The position numbers and the translations under genes were made by a program. A DNA stretch of 64,000 bases from DAIDKA01 sp963708865 (lineage in GTDB: Bacteria; Pseudomonadota; Gammaproteobacteria; Steroidobacterales; Steroidobacteraceae). The stretch is from assembly GCA_963708865.1 (NCBI GenBank), contig CAVPUC010000009.1, forward strand, positions 1 to 64,000. The letters run 5' to 3'. Positions 26,411 to 35,077 of this stretch are shown piece by piece (position 1 is the stretch's first letter; every line of letters starts with the position of its first letter). The notes under the pieces were generated by a model. The model was not told the origin of the DNA. It saw nothing but the letters and a program-made list of their open reading frames with translations, and ran no database searches.

Positions 26411-28102
26411 ATGCCCCACAGCTTCAGGCCGCTGGACAGCGTCGCACCACGACGGGGGGCGGCTGTGCTCCTGGAAGTCCTCCGGAGCGAGGGCGTCGAA
26501 TACATCTTCGGCAATCCCGGAACGACCGAATTGCCGTTGATCGATGCGCTGCTTGAGACACCGGACATCCGCTATGTCCTGGCGCTACAGGAGGCAAGCG
26601 TCGTGGCCATGGCGGACGGCTATGCGCAAGCGTCCCGGAAACCAGGATTCATCAATCTCCATACCGCTGGGGGCTTGGGCCATGGAATGGGCAATCTGCT
26701 CAACGCCAGCGTGACCCAGACACCGCTCGTCGTAACGGCCGGCCAGCAGGATTCGCGTCACACCATCACGGATCCGCTGCTGTTTGGCGACCTGGTGACC
26801 ATAGCCGGGCCCGCCGTGAAATGGGCACACGAGGTCGCTCACCCGGACCAGCTGCCCATTCTGGTGCGCCGGGCCTTCAACGACGCCCAAGCGGCACCGA
26901 CTGGGCCGGTGTTCCTGTCTCTTCCCATGGACGTCATGGAGGAGATGAGCAGCGTGGGTATTGATGCGCCGTCCGTCATCGACCGCCGGCCCGTGGCAGG
27001 CTCCCTGCCCCGGCTTGCCGAACACCTGGCGGGCATCACACCGGGGCGCCTGCTGCTCATCGCCGGCGATGAGGTGCACGCGAGCGTGGCGGGCGCGGAG
27101 GTCGCCGCGCTCGCTGAGGCACTCGGCGCTCCTGTCTATTGTTCTTCGTGGCCTTCGCGCATTCCCTTTCCGACAAATCATCCGCTGTGGGCCGGCAAAT
27201 TGCCGCACAACGGCGCTGAAATTGCTGAGCTGCTGGCGGACTACGATGCGATATTTGCACTCGGCGGCAAATCCCTGATCACCATCCTGTACACGGAAGG
27301 CACCATCGTGCCGCCGGGCTGTGCGGTATTTCAGATGAGCGCGGATGTTCGGGATCTTGGACGCACCTACACGACACAGCTTTCTGTGGTGGGAGACATC
27401 CGGGACTCGCTGCGGGTCCTGAATGCCGTGGTGAAGGCCGCCACGCAGTCCACAGCCGGGATACGCAGCCAGCTGGTACGGCAGGCCGGCGAGCGCCAGA
27501 ACGAGGCGCGGCAAAAACTCACCGCGCTGGCCACTTCCCAATGGGACGCGCCGACCATCACGCCCCTGGTCGCCGCGCTTGAGACTGTGCGGGCGATCGG
27601 CCCCGATATCCCTATCGTGGACGAGGCCGTCGCCACCTCCGAAGCCGTCCGCCAGCTGCTGCACAGTCCCTCCGCGCAACAATACTCATTCCTGCGCGGA
27701 GGCGCTCTGGGGTGGGGAATGCCCGCGGCGGTGGGAACGAGTCTGGGGCTCGGGCGCACGCCGGTAGTGTCGATCGTAGGTGATGGTGCGGCGCTCTATT
27801 CCCCACAGGCCCTGTGGACCGCGGCGCATGAGGCGCTACCCATCACGTTTGTAGTCATGAACAATCTTGAGTACAACGTGCTGAAGAATTTCATGCGCAG
27901 CAAGACCGCGTACATCTCCGCGCGCACCCAGCGGTTCATCGCGATGGACATCGTGAATCCGTCGGTCGACTATCAGGCACTGGCCCGCTCCATGGGCGTT
28001 GCAACCCGACTGATCTGCAAAGCGGCCGATGTCGCCCCCGCGATCGAGGCAGGGATTTCCTCAGGAAAGCCCAATCTCATCGAAATCGTGATCTCTACCT
28101 GA
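26411..28102 (+). CDS. ThDP-dependent decarboxylase, benzoylformate-decarboxylase-like
   Basis: The 563-residue ThDP enzyme has the three-domain layout of the acetolactate synthase/pyruvate decarboxylase family. The Pyr domain opens with FGNPGTTELPLIDALLE, contains the cofactor-activating Glu61 (ALQEASVVAMADGYAQ) and a catalytic-type His84 (INLHTAGG), as in benzoylformate decarboxylase. The PP domain has GDGAALYSPQALWTAA and ends the ThDP motif with MNN. The second active-site His of Pseudomonas benzoylformate decarboxylase is not evident: the region reads LGGKSLITILYTEG. The 2-oxo acid substrate may therefore differ. Stop codon and next start are 14 bases apart, so an operon with the metallo-hydrolase is likely. 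Confidence 0.88.
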   Translation: MPHSFRPLDSVAPRRGAAVLLEVLRSEGVEYIFGNPGTTELPLIDALLETPDIRYVLALQEASVVAMADGYAQASRKPGFINLHTAGGLGHGMGNLLNASVTQTPLVVTAGQQDSRHTITDPLLFGDLVTIAGPAVKWAHEVAHPDQLPILVRRAFNDAQAAPTGPVFLSLPMDVMEEMSSVGIDAPSVIDRRPVAGSLPRLAEHLAGITPGRLLLIAGDEVHASVAGAEVAALAEALGAPVYCSSWPSRIPFPTNHPLWAGKLPHNGAEIAELLADYDAIFALGGKSLITILYTEGTIVPPGCAVFQMSADVRDLGRTYTTQLSVVGDIRDSLRVLNAVVKAATQSTAGIRSQLVRQAGERQNEARQKLTALATSQWDAPTITPLVAALETVRAIGPDIPIVDEAVATSEAVRQLLHSPSAQQYSFLRGGALGWGMPAAVGTSLGLGRTPVVSIVGDGAALYSPQALWTAAHEALPITFVVMNNLEYNVLKNFMRSKTAYISARTQRFIAMDIVNPSVDYQALARSMGVATRLICKAADVAPAIEAGISSGKPNLIEIVIST

Positions 28103-28116
28103 TATTGCGGTCCCTA

Positions 28117-29202
28117 ATGACGTTCGATCGTTTTGCTGCGGCCACTCGGTTACTGCCCCGAAAATTCCTGCACCGCGCAGGCCGGCCGCCAAGCGAATCT
28201 GAAACGCGATCCTTCCTGGCGCGATTTGTGAATCCTTACTATTCCGGGTTGCCGAGCGATCATTTCGACGGGCTGCGTTTCTTCAACCCGGATCATCTCG
28301 ACACCGATCGCGGTCTTGGTGATCTGCTGCGCTGGAAGCTCACGGGATCTGCCGCTGTTTGGCCAAAGTCGGTCCCGGTGCAGCAGAGCGTTCCGGAAGC
28401 CCGAATCGCCGGATTGCGCGCGACGATCGTCGGCCATGCGAGCGTGCTGATCCAGGCAGGTGGCCTCAATGTTCTGACGGACCCGGTCTGGTCGGAGCGG
28501 GCGAGCCCGTTCTCCTTCATTGGCCCACGGCGCGTGTGGGCGCCCGGGATTGCCTTTGAATCCTTGCCGGCGATCGATGCCGTATTGCTCAGTCACAACC
28601 ACTACGACCATCTGGACATGGAGACGCTGCGCCAGCTGCACATCCGGGACGCTCCGCTCATGGTGACCTCGCTGGGCAACGATGCCATCCTGAGGCGTGC
28701 GATTCCAGGCGTGCGCGTGGCGGCGGGCGACTGGTGGGATCGTATTGCGATCGGCAAGGGTGGCGAGGCGAGGATCGTCCCGGCCTATCACTGGTCATCG
28801 CGTACCGGACGCGATCGGCGCATGGCGCTGTGGTCCGGCTTCATGCTGAGTACGGGTGCCGGCCAAGTTTATTTTTCGGGCGACACCGGCTATGGTAACG
28901 GCCGCATCTTTCGTGAAATGCGGCAGCGCGCCGGTCGTCCCGATCTGGCCCTGATTCCGATCGGCGCCTATGCGCCGCGCTGGTTCATGTGCGCACAGCA
29001 CACCGATCCCAATGAAGCCGTGCAGATCCTCGAGGACCTGGAAGCCACCCGAGCCATCGGCATTCACTGGGGTGTCTTCCGACTGACCGACGAGCAGCGG
29101 GAAGAGCCGCCTGAACTGCTCCTTGAAGCCCTTACACGCCGAGGGATTGCGGAAAATCGATTCCCCGCCGGTGTGCCGGGGCTGAGTTACGAACTTGTTT
29201 GA
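28117..29202 (+). CDS. MBL-fold metallohydrolase, NAPE-PLD-like
   Basis: This soluble protein of about 361 residues has the metallo-beta-lactamase fold of the UlaG/NAPE-PLD group. A first strand pair ATIVGHASVLIQAGGLNVL, then LTDPVWSERASPF, leads to the metal motif LLSHNHYDHLDMETL. Later ligands are in VYFSGDTGYG and IHWGVF. The QHTDPNEAV stretch is typical for bacterial N-acyl-phosphatidylethanolamine phospholipase D-like proteins. ATG 28117 is preferred over the TTG at 28105. It is coupled to the ThDP enzyme gene, but no shared substrate is evident. Confidence 0.87.
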   Translation: MTFDRFAAATRLLPRKFLHRAGRPPSESETRSFLARFVNPYYSGLPSDHFDGLRFFNPDHLDTDRGLGDLLRWKLTGSAAVWPKSVPVQQSVPEARIAGLRATIVGHASVLIQAGGLNVLTDPVWSERASPFSFIGPRRVWAPGIAFESLPAIDAVLLSHNHYDHLDMETLRQLHIRDAPLMVTSLGNDAILRRAIPGVRVAAGDWWDRIAIGKGGEARIVPAYHWSSRTGRDRRMALWSGFMLSTGAGQVYFSGDTGYGNGRIFREMRQRAGRPDLALIPIGAYAPRWFMCAQHTDPNEAVQILEDLEATRAIGIHWGVFRLTDEQREEPPELLLEALTRRGIAENRFPAGVPGLSYELV

Positions 29203-29299
29203 GTGGACTCGGCCAAATTTTGGTATAACCATTGGAGGCGCGGCTTTGGTGGGCGGCGCGCGGCTGAGTAGCCCACGGCAACTGAAGGAGGTGATCCAA

Positions 29300-29368
29300 A
29301 TGGTACATATAAACGTTGGTTCGATCGCAACTCTAGGCGTACTGGTTGGTTGCGGGGTAGTTCGTTAA
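29300..29368 (+). CDS. Tiny ORF (22 aa) with full-length Shine-Dalgarno, possibly truncated DUF3096
   Basis: AAGGAGGTGATCC (29285-29297) complements the entire 3' tail of 16S rRNA and ends two bases before ATG. The peptide starts MVHINVGSIATLGVLVGCG and stops at TAA. The N-terminal VHINVGSI resembles recalled DUF3096 small membrane proteins (about 45-50 residues), so this may be a gene truncated by mutation. Alternatively it is a leader peptide. Confidence 0.4.
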   Translation: MVHINVGSIATLGVLVGCGVVR

Positions 29369-29506
29369 TCGGGACCTCGTGCCGGCCAGATGGCCGTTGA
29401 GGATGCGCGCAGGCTCTCGCCACGCGCGCGACCGAGTCCAGCGGAAGGACGCTTCGATGCAGTTGCCGTGCAGACGACTTTGGTCTGCAGGTAGTGATCG
29501 AGCAGG

Positions 29507-29541
29507 AATGGCGGAGTCCGCGAGGGCTCCGCCATTTTCTT
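29507..29541 (+). terminator. Rho-independent terminator
   Basis: AATGGCGGAG (29507-29516) pairs with CTCCGCCATT (29527-29536) around a ten-base loop, followed by TTCTT. It would end transcripts from the tiny ORF or the upstream operon, just before the convergent eutC. Confidence 0.65.
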
Positions 29542-29558
29542 AGCAGGTCGGCGCAGCA

Positions 29559-30299
29559 CTAGGGCTGGATAATGGCCGAATCACCCTTCAGCAAGACTCC
29601 GCTATAGCCGATGCGGCGCGCCGCATTCATCAGCCAGACCACGCGTGAGGCGGCCTCCTCATAGGCAAGACCTTGTGGTGGCCGAATGTTCGATACGCAA
29701 TTGCGCTCGTGATCCCGCCGACCGGGTCGCGGATTCCAGGTGAGATAGACTCCAAGGCTATCGGGCGCGCTCAGCCCGGGCCGTTCGCCAATGAACATCA
29801 CTGAAATCGCGGCACTCAGGCGCGCCCCGATGTCATCTCCCAACGCTACGCGCGCCTGAGTCGCGATAATGATGGGAGCGACCCGCCAGTCCAAAAGGGC
29901 CTGCAGTATCAAGCGTAGCGTGGGCGCGGCATGCGATTGCACCGCGCGTGCCGACAGTCCATCTCCCAGAATGAAGGCCACATCATAGGGACCCGTTGGC
30001 AGGGTCGTATCGCACTCCGGCGCGAGCTTTCTTCCCAGATCCGGACGCTGCAGATAAGTGGCGCGGTCGGAAGCCTGGCTGTGCACCCGGATCCATTCGC
30101 TGATCCGAAGGTCCGCCGCCAACTGTGGCGGATCCAGACTCTCATGGACGGCGTCACGCGCCCGCGCGTGGTCGAGCTGGAAGTCGAGCAGCGCCTGAGT
30201 CGGTAAACCTGTGCCGCAGTGGCCGAGCGCGACACGGGCCGGCGTCCGGTTGCGCAGGCGTGCCAGAGGGTCAGGATCATATGGCGCCGGCGGTTTCAT
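29559..30299 (-). CDS. eutC: Ethanolamine ammonia-lyase small subunit
   Basis: The 246-residue EutC, with EutB, cleaves ethanolamine to acetaldehyde and ammonia using adenosylcobalamin. Family markers are the start LRNRTPARVALGHCGTGLPT, the LDFQLDHARARDAVHE segment, FILGDGLSARAVQSHA, VALGDDIGARL and the FIGERPGL(S)APDSLGVYLTW stretch with following CVSNIRPPQGLAYEEAA. The length is normal. Its ATG overlaps the eutB stop by four bases, giving coupled 1:1 translation. Confidence 0.96.
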   Translation of the reverse strand: MKPPAPYDPDPLARLRNRTPARVALGHCGTGLPTQALLDFQLDHARARDAVHESLDPPQLAADLRISEWIRVHSQASDRATYLQRPDLGRKLAPECDTTLPTGPYDVAFILGDGLSARAVQSHAAPTLRLILQALLDWRVAPIIIATQARVALGDDIGARLSAAISVMFIGERPGLSAPDSLGVYLTWNPRPGRRDHERNCVSNIRPPQGLAYEEAASRVVWLMNAARRIGYSGVLLKGDSAIIQP

Positions 30300-31693
30300 G
30301 GGGCCCCTCCGCGCTCCAGGGCCAGCAATCGCTGCGAGAACTCGTTGCTCACGAGGTTGCGCATCCTGCCACGCTCATCCGCGATGCCCATTTGCGCAAG
30401 CCAGGCCTCGAATTCCGGCGCGGGCCGCAGCCCAAGAACTTGCCGCAGATACTGAGCATCGTGGAAACTGGTGCTCTGGTAGTTGAGCATCACATCGTCC
30501 GCACCGGGCACGCCCATGATGAAGTTGACACCGGCCACGCCCAACAAGGTCAACATGGTGTCCATGTCGTCCTGGTCGGCTTCACTGTGGTTGGTGTAGC
30601 ACACGTCCACACCCATCGGCAGTCCCAACAGCTTGCCGCAGAAGTGATCCTCGAGCGCTGCGCGCGTGATCTGTTTGCCGTCATACAGATATTCCGGACC
30701 GATGAACCCGACGACCGAATTGACCAGCAGCGGAGAGAAGGCGCGTGCAACGGCATAGGCCCTTGCCTCGAGGGTCTGCTGGTCGACGCCGTGGTGGGCT
30801 TCGGCCGATAGCGCAGATCCCTGTCCGGTCTCGAAGTACATGACATCGGAGCCCGACGGTGCCTCGCCCCAGGGACTGCCCGGCGGCTGCGCCTCCCGCA
30901 GCACGCTCAAACTGACACCGAAACTTTCGTTCGCCGCCTGAGTGCCGGCGATCGACTGGAAGATCAAATCAACGGGTGCGCCACGCGCGATGACTCTGAG
31001 GGTATTGGTGATATGTGACAACACACAGCTTTGGGTCGGAATCGCGAAGCGCTCGCGAACCTCGTTGATCAGCTGCAGCAGCCGCATCTGCGTATCGACA
31101 CTGTCCGACGCCGGATTGATACCGATCACCGCATCGCCGCAGCCATTAAGCAGTCCATCAACGATGGACGCACCAATGCCGCCGGCATCGTCCGTCGGAT
31201 GGTTCGGCTGCAGGCGAACTGCCAAGCGCCCCGACAGGCCCATCGTGGTCCGAAACCGCGTCACCACCTCGCACTTGCGCGCCACGCTGATGAGATCCTG
31301 GTTGCGCATCAGCTTGCATACCGCGGCGACCATCTCGGGTGTCAGGCCCGGCGCCAACGAGCGCAGCAGCTCGGGTGTCGCGGCATCGCCCAATAGCCAA
31401 TCCCGAAACTCGGCCACCGTCAGCGTCGCCACCGGACGGAAGGCTGCGGCGTCGTGCGTGTCGAGAATCAGACGGGTGACCTCATCGGATTCGTAAGGAA
31501 CCAGGGCTTCATTGAGCAATCGGCTCAACGGAAGCTCGGACAGCACATAACGCGCCGCCATTCGTTCCTCCATGCTGCGGGCCGCGATCCCGGCCAGGAC
31601 ATCACCGGAGCGTAACGGTGACGCAGCGGCGAATACCGCCCGCAGGTCGCCAAAGGTGTGCGTCGTTCCGCCCAAAGTATAGGAGTAGCTCAC
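30296..31693 (-). CDS. eutB: Ethanolamine ammonia-lyase large subunit
   Basis: The 465-residue EutB is the catalytic TIM-barrel subunit that binds ethanolamine and the adenosylcobalamin cofactor with EutC. Markers include YTLGGTTHTFGDLRAVFAAA, the RFRTTMGLSGRLAVRLQPNH stretch, DAVIGINPASDSVD, SIAGTQAANESFGVSL, GSDVMYFETGQGSALSAEAH and MGVDVCYTNHSEADQDDMD. The gene is full length. No reactivase (eutA), permease or carboxysome-like shell genes adjoin, so this is the non-microcompartment type in which ethanolamine serves mainly as nitrogen source. Confidence 0.96.
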   Translation of the reverse strand: MSYSYTLGGTTHTFGDLRAVFAAASPLRSGDVLAGIAARSMEERMAARYVLSELPLSRLLNEALVPYESDEVTRLILDTHDAAAFRPVATLTVAEFRDWLLGDAATPELLRSLAPGLTPEMVAAVCKLMRNQDLISVARKCEVVTRFRTTMGLSGRLAVRLQPNHPTDDAGGIGASIVDGLLNGCGDAVIGINPASDSVDTQMRLLQLINEVRERFAIPTQSCVLSHITNTLRVIARGAPVDLIFQSIAGTQAANESFGVSLSVLREAQPPGSPWGEAPSGSDVMYFETGQGSALSAEAHHGVDQQTLEARAYAVARAFSPLLVNSVVGFIGPEYLYDGKQITRAALEDHFCGKLLGLPMGVDVCYTNHSEADQDDMDTMLTLLGVAGVNFIMGVPGADDVMLNYQSTSFHDAQYLRQVLGLRPAPEFEAWLAQMGIADERGRMRNLVSNEFSQRLLALERGGAP

Positions 31694-31984
31694 ACTGTCT
31701 CAAGCTCTTAGCCGCCCGGCCGTGGTAACGGACTATCGAGCCATCCGGACCGCACCGTCAACAGATTTGCGGAAGTGCGCAAAGGTCGGCGACCACAAAG
31801 CACGCCCCGCCAGAAGCCGCGTGTGTACGCCTGTGCCACCGGCAACGTCTAATATGGTCCGAGCGGCAGGATTATTCTGGCGCTCGAAATCCGCGCCAGC
31901 GTCCGCTTGCGCCGCGTAGTTCTCGAATGACTGATAGATCGCGTCGAGGCGGCAAATACCTCAAACACGTCCGCTCGCTGGGCA
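31694..31984. other. Intergenic region upstream of eutB
   Basis: About 290 bases lie between the eutB start and the 3' end of the GH13 gene. It must contain the eutBC promoter; no operator or cobalamin riboswitch-like structure was recognised. Confidence 0.35.
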
Positions 31985-32452
31985 TCAAGTCGCAGCAGCC
32001 ATGACGAGGCCTTCGAATGCGTCGAGCCTGACAGCGCCAGCGAGCGCTCCGTGCCGGGCTGGGTGTGTCGATATCAAAACCTCCCCTTCGCGCGCGCCAA
32101 CCTGTCGTGACTCGTCGGTGAAGTTGAGCGCGACCGCCAATGTGCGGCTACCGTGACGCCGCTCGAATACCATGGTGTGGTCGGTCACCTCGCGCAATCG
32201 AAACTCTCCGATCGATAAACTCGCCTCGCGTTCGCGCAGCGCCAGCAGTTGTTTGTATAGCCACAACAGGGAATGCGGATCGGCTTGCTCGGAGGCTACG
32301 TTGCATCGTGTGGCGTTGGCGGCCACCGGCAGCCAGGGCACGCCCTGCGTGAAGCCGGCGCCGGGCCCGGATGTCCACTGCATCGGCGTGCGGCATGGAT
32401 CGCGGCCCAGCCCCAAGCCAGGCGCATTCTTCTCCCATGGGTCCCTGACCTC
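31985..32452 (-). CDS. GH13 alpha-glucosidase, 3' part
   Basis: This is the C-terminal part of the glucosidase that starts at 33584, in another frame. It contains RDPWEKNAPGLGLGRDPCRT and PMQWTSGPGAGFT, the conserved block after the catalytic barrel. A C-terminal beta domain (HSLLWLYKQLLALREREASL, then HTMVFERRHGSRTLAVALNF) follows. At about 32449-32455 one extra base in GAGCGAGGTCAGG separates PER from VRDPW. Without it the two parts would form one normal protein of about 530 residues. Confidence 0.85.
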   Translation of the reverse strand, partial: EVRDPWEKNAPGLGLGRDPCRTPMQWTSGPGAGFTQGVPWLPVAANATRCNVASEQADPHSLLWLYKQLLALREREASLSIGEFRLREVTDHTMVFERRHGSRTLAVALNFTDESRQVGAREGEVLISTHPARHGALAGAVRLDAFEGLVMAAAT

Positions 32453-33584
32453 GCTCGGGAAGAATGCGTCCATCCGTCATACCGATTTCCTCACCATTGT
32501 AAATCGTCGGTGTGCCCCGCAAGGTGAGGAGCAGCATTGCGGCCATTCTTGCCTGCGCAGGACCCCCAAGTCGGGTCGCCACGCGAGACTTATCATGGTT
32601 GCCGAGCACCCAGTTTGGCCACCCGCCGGCCGGCAGGGCTGCCTCGTACTCGGCGGCGAGCGCGGCGATCGCACGCGCATTCCATGGCGTCTTGATCAAA
32701 TGGAAATTAAACGGCAGATGGATGCCGGAGAGCGATTCGCCGTAGTAGCGCATCATTCGGGCAATGGACAGATAAGCCTCGCCAATCAGCACTCGATCGT
32801 CGAACTCATCGACTACCTTGCGCATCCCCGCCACATAAACTTGGGTCTCGGGCAGATCTGCCGTTTGAGTACGCAGCAACCGTCGCGCGGGCGACAGTCC
32901 CGGGTGCCAATTGGGATCCGGGTCGTTGTCGGTGAGGGATTCCGCTTCGATCAGCATATGGATCGCATCCACTCGAAAGCCGTCTACCCCGCGCTTGAGC
33001 CAGAACCGCATCACCTCGTGCATGGCCGCTCGAACTTCCGGCTCCCGCCAGTTCAGGTCGGGCTGTTGCGACAGATACGCATGATAATAGTACTGACCGG
33101 AGGGGGCATCGAAGGTCCACGCCGGTCCGCCAAATTCACTGAGCCAGTTGTTCGGCGGGCCGCCATCTGGCGCCGGGTCTCGCCAGATATACCAATTACG
33201 GCGCGCGCTGCCACGGGCGGAGCGGCTGTCGAGAAACCAGGGGTGCCTGTCCGAAGTATGGTTTGGGACATAGTCGAGGATCAGCTTCAGACCACGCCGG
33301 TGCAGCTCGGCCACGAGAACGTCGAAATCCGCCAGCGAGCCAAAGACTGGATCAATGTCTGTGTAGTTTGAAATATCATAACCAAAGTCGGCCATCGGCG
33401 AAGGGAAGATCGGCGAGAGCCAAATCGCCTTGACGCCGAGCCAGCACAGATAGTCGATGCGATCAATGATCCCGCGCAGGTCACCGATGCCGTCCGCATT
33501 CGAGTCCTGAAACGAACGGGGATAAATCTGGTAGATGGCGCGTGTCCGCCACCACGCATGAGACATTTTTTCAGCTTGAGCCAT
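32452..33584 (-). CDS. GH13 alpha-glucosidase (oligo-1,6-glucosidase type), 5' part
   Basis: The catalytic barrel of a glycoside hydrolase family 13 exo-glucosidase starts WWRTRAIYQIYPRSFQDSN. GH13 regions are all present: DYVPNHTSD (I), GFRVDAIHML with the nucleophile Asp (II), DRVLIGEAYLS with the acid/base Glu (III) and WVLGNHDKSRV with the transition-state Asp (IV). It probably hydrolyses alpha-1,4 or alpha-1,6 glucosides such as maltose, isomaltose or trehalose-derived sugars in the cytoplasm, as no signal peptide is seen. It breaks after GEEIGMTDG at the frameshift near 32452. Confidence 0.9.
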
Positions 33585-33688
33585 AGGTACGCTTTATAGC
33601 ATGGATAGATGCCAAGGCAGTTCGTTACCAATGGCGGTACCCTCGGCCGTATGAGTAGCTTGAGGCAGGCGTTTAATGGAGTTCCATC

Positions 33689-34729
33689 GTGACCAGTGAA
33701 TCGAAGATCAGGGTCAACAAGCTTGGGTTTCCCTGGGCGACATTGGATCCTTTCCTCTTCTGCGTATATCACAAGGATGCGTACCCGAAGGGTAACGCGG
33801 CCCTGGGACCCGATGCGTCACTTGCGGGACGGGATCTGGGGCAGGATTTCGCCGGCAAAGATGGTTGGCGCATGTATCACGGCCAGACGGTACCGGGGTT
33901 TCCGGCTCATCCGCATCGCGGATTTGAAACGGTCACGATCGTCCGAAGCGGCTACATCGATCATGCCGACTCACTCGGTGCTTCCGCCAGATTCGGTCGC
34001 GGCGATGTGCAATGGCTGACGGCCGGTCAAGGCGTGGTGCATTCGGAGATGTTTCCGCTGCTCAACACCGGTGCGCCCAATCCCTTGGAGTTATTCCAAA
34101 TCTGGCTCAACCTTCCCCGGCGCAGCAAGATGGCACCGCCCTACTTCACCATGCTCTGGTCGGAGGACATTCCCACTGCGGCCATTGCGGATGCCGACGG
34201 CCGTCTCACTGAAGTGGCTTACATTGCCGGACAACCCGGCGCCACGGTGGGCGTGCCCCTGCGGCCCCCGCCTCCAGACTCCTGGGCTTCCGACCCCGAC
34301 GCAGACCTTGCCATCTGGAGCATCAAGATCGCTGCCGGCGCGCGCTGGCCCTTGCCGCCGCCGGTCAGCGCCGAAGCGCGCAGAATGCTCTACTTCTATA
34401 AAGGAGCGGATCTGGTATTGGACGGCCAGCGTATCTCAGTCAGCTCCGCCATCGAAATCAATTCCCGACAACCGATCGTTCTCGCTAACGGCGCCATGCC
34501 GAGCGAACTGTTATTGCTGCAGGGAAAACCGATCGGCGAACCGGTGGCCCAACGCGGCCCTTTCGTGATGAATACCGACACGCAGCTGCGCCAAGCGTAT
34601 TCAGATTACCAGCGCACGCATTTTGGCGGCTGGCCATGGCCGAACGACGCGCCAGTACACCCCGCCCGCGAGGGCCGGTTCGCGCGTCACGCCGATGGCC
34701 GCATTGAGGCCCGACCCCGCGATCCGTGA
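33689..34729 (+). CDS. Pirin family protein
   Basis: The 346-residue bicupin starts at GTG with GGAG seven bases upstream. The N-terminal cupin has the pirin metal site: FPAHPHRGFETVTIVRSG, then QWLTAGQGVVHSEMFPL and LFQIWLNLPR. A C-terminal pirin_C-type domain follows. It is longer than most pirins (about 230-290 residues) because of an extended C-terminus (HFGGWPWPNDAPVHPAREG). Some pirins are quercetin dioxygenases; its own activity is unknown. It is divergent from the GH13 gene. Confidence 0.92.
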   Translation: MTSESKIRVNKLGFPWATLDPFLFCVYHKDAYPKGNAALGPDASLAGRDLGQDFAGKDGWRMYHGQTVPGFPAHPHRGFETVTIVRSGYIDHADSLGASARFGRGDVQWLTAGQGVVHSEMFPLLNTGAPNPLELFQIWLNLPRRSKMAPPYFTMLWSEDIPTAAIADADGRLTEVAYIAGQPGATVGVPLRPPPPDSWASDPDADLAIWSIKIAAGARWPLPPPVSAEARRMLYFYKGADLVLDGQRISVSSAIEINSRQPIVLANGAMPSELLLLQGKPIGEPVAQRGPFVMNTDTQLRQAYSDYQRTHFGGWPWPNDAPVHPAREGRFARHADGRIEARPRDP

Positions 34730-34749
34730 CTGTCCGGCGCCGAATTCTC

Positions 34750-35060
34750 TCAGCACCACCGCGGAATCGGTCCGTTATGCGGTGTCATGCGATCCGAAAG
34801 GTCAAGCGCCACCTTGTCGATGTAGCATCAGCCCCAGCCCTCCGGCGGATCGTACCCCTCCATGATTGGATGGCCGGTGTGGTGGAAATGTTTGGTCGCG
34901 TGACGGCTGGGGGAGTCGTCGCAGTACCCCACATGCCCGCAGCTGCGGCAAAGCCGAAAGTGAACCCTCAGGGAGCCGCGGTCCGTAGACATTCCGCGCA
35001 GCCCAACGCACTCGGCGTGACCTCTCGAATGGAATTGACGTGGGTACAAGCTTCCGACAT
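34750..35060 (-). pseudogene. UBP-type zinc finger protein, decayed
   Basis: The gene starts at ATG 35060 with GGAG upstream and reads MSEACTHVNSIREVTPSALG then CAECLRT. The frame is lost at about 34975-34983 (GCGGC where GGC would fit). It resumes in another frame with SLRVHFRLCRSCGHVGYCDD and HATKHFHHTGHPIMEGYDPP, the zinc-binding core of UBP-type zinc fingers. A TGA replaces the expected Trp codon after EGWG; beyond it the sequence still reads CYIDKVALDLSDRM and ends at 34750. Two separate lesions make this a real pseudogene. It is the downstream partner of the reductase gene 17 bases away, a pairing known in other proteobacteria. Confidence 0.82.
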
Positions 35061-35077
35061 TCGTCTCTCCTGTCCGA

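Noticed and set aside
26585..27682. 365-codon open frame antisense to the ThDP enzyme gene
   Set aside because: The sense strand carries intact ThDP motifs; the antisense product is low-complexity Gly/Arg/His sequence without a start signal.
34836..34845. In-frame TGA read as tryptophan or selenocysteine in the UBP gene
   Set aside because: Other genes here end at TGA normally, no SECIS-like context was seen, and the same gene also has a frameshift. A nonsense mutation is simpler.
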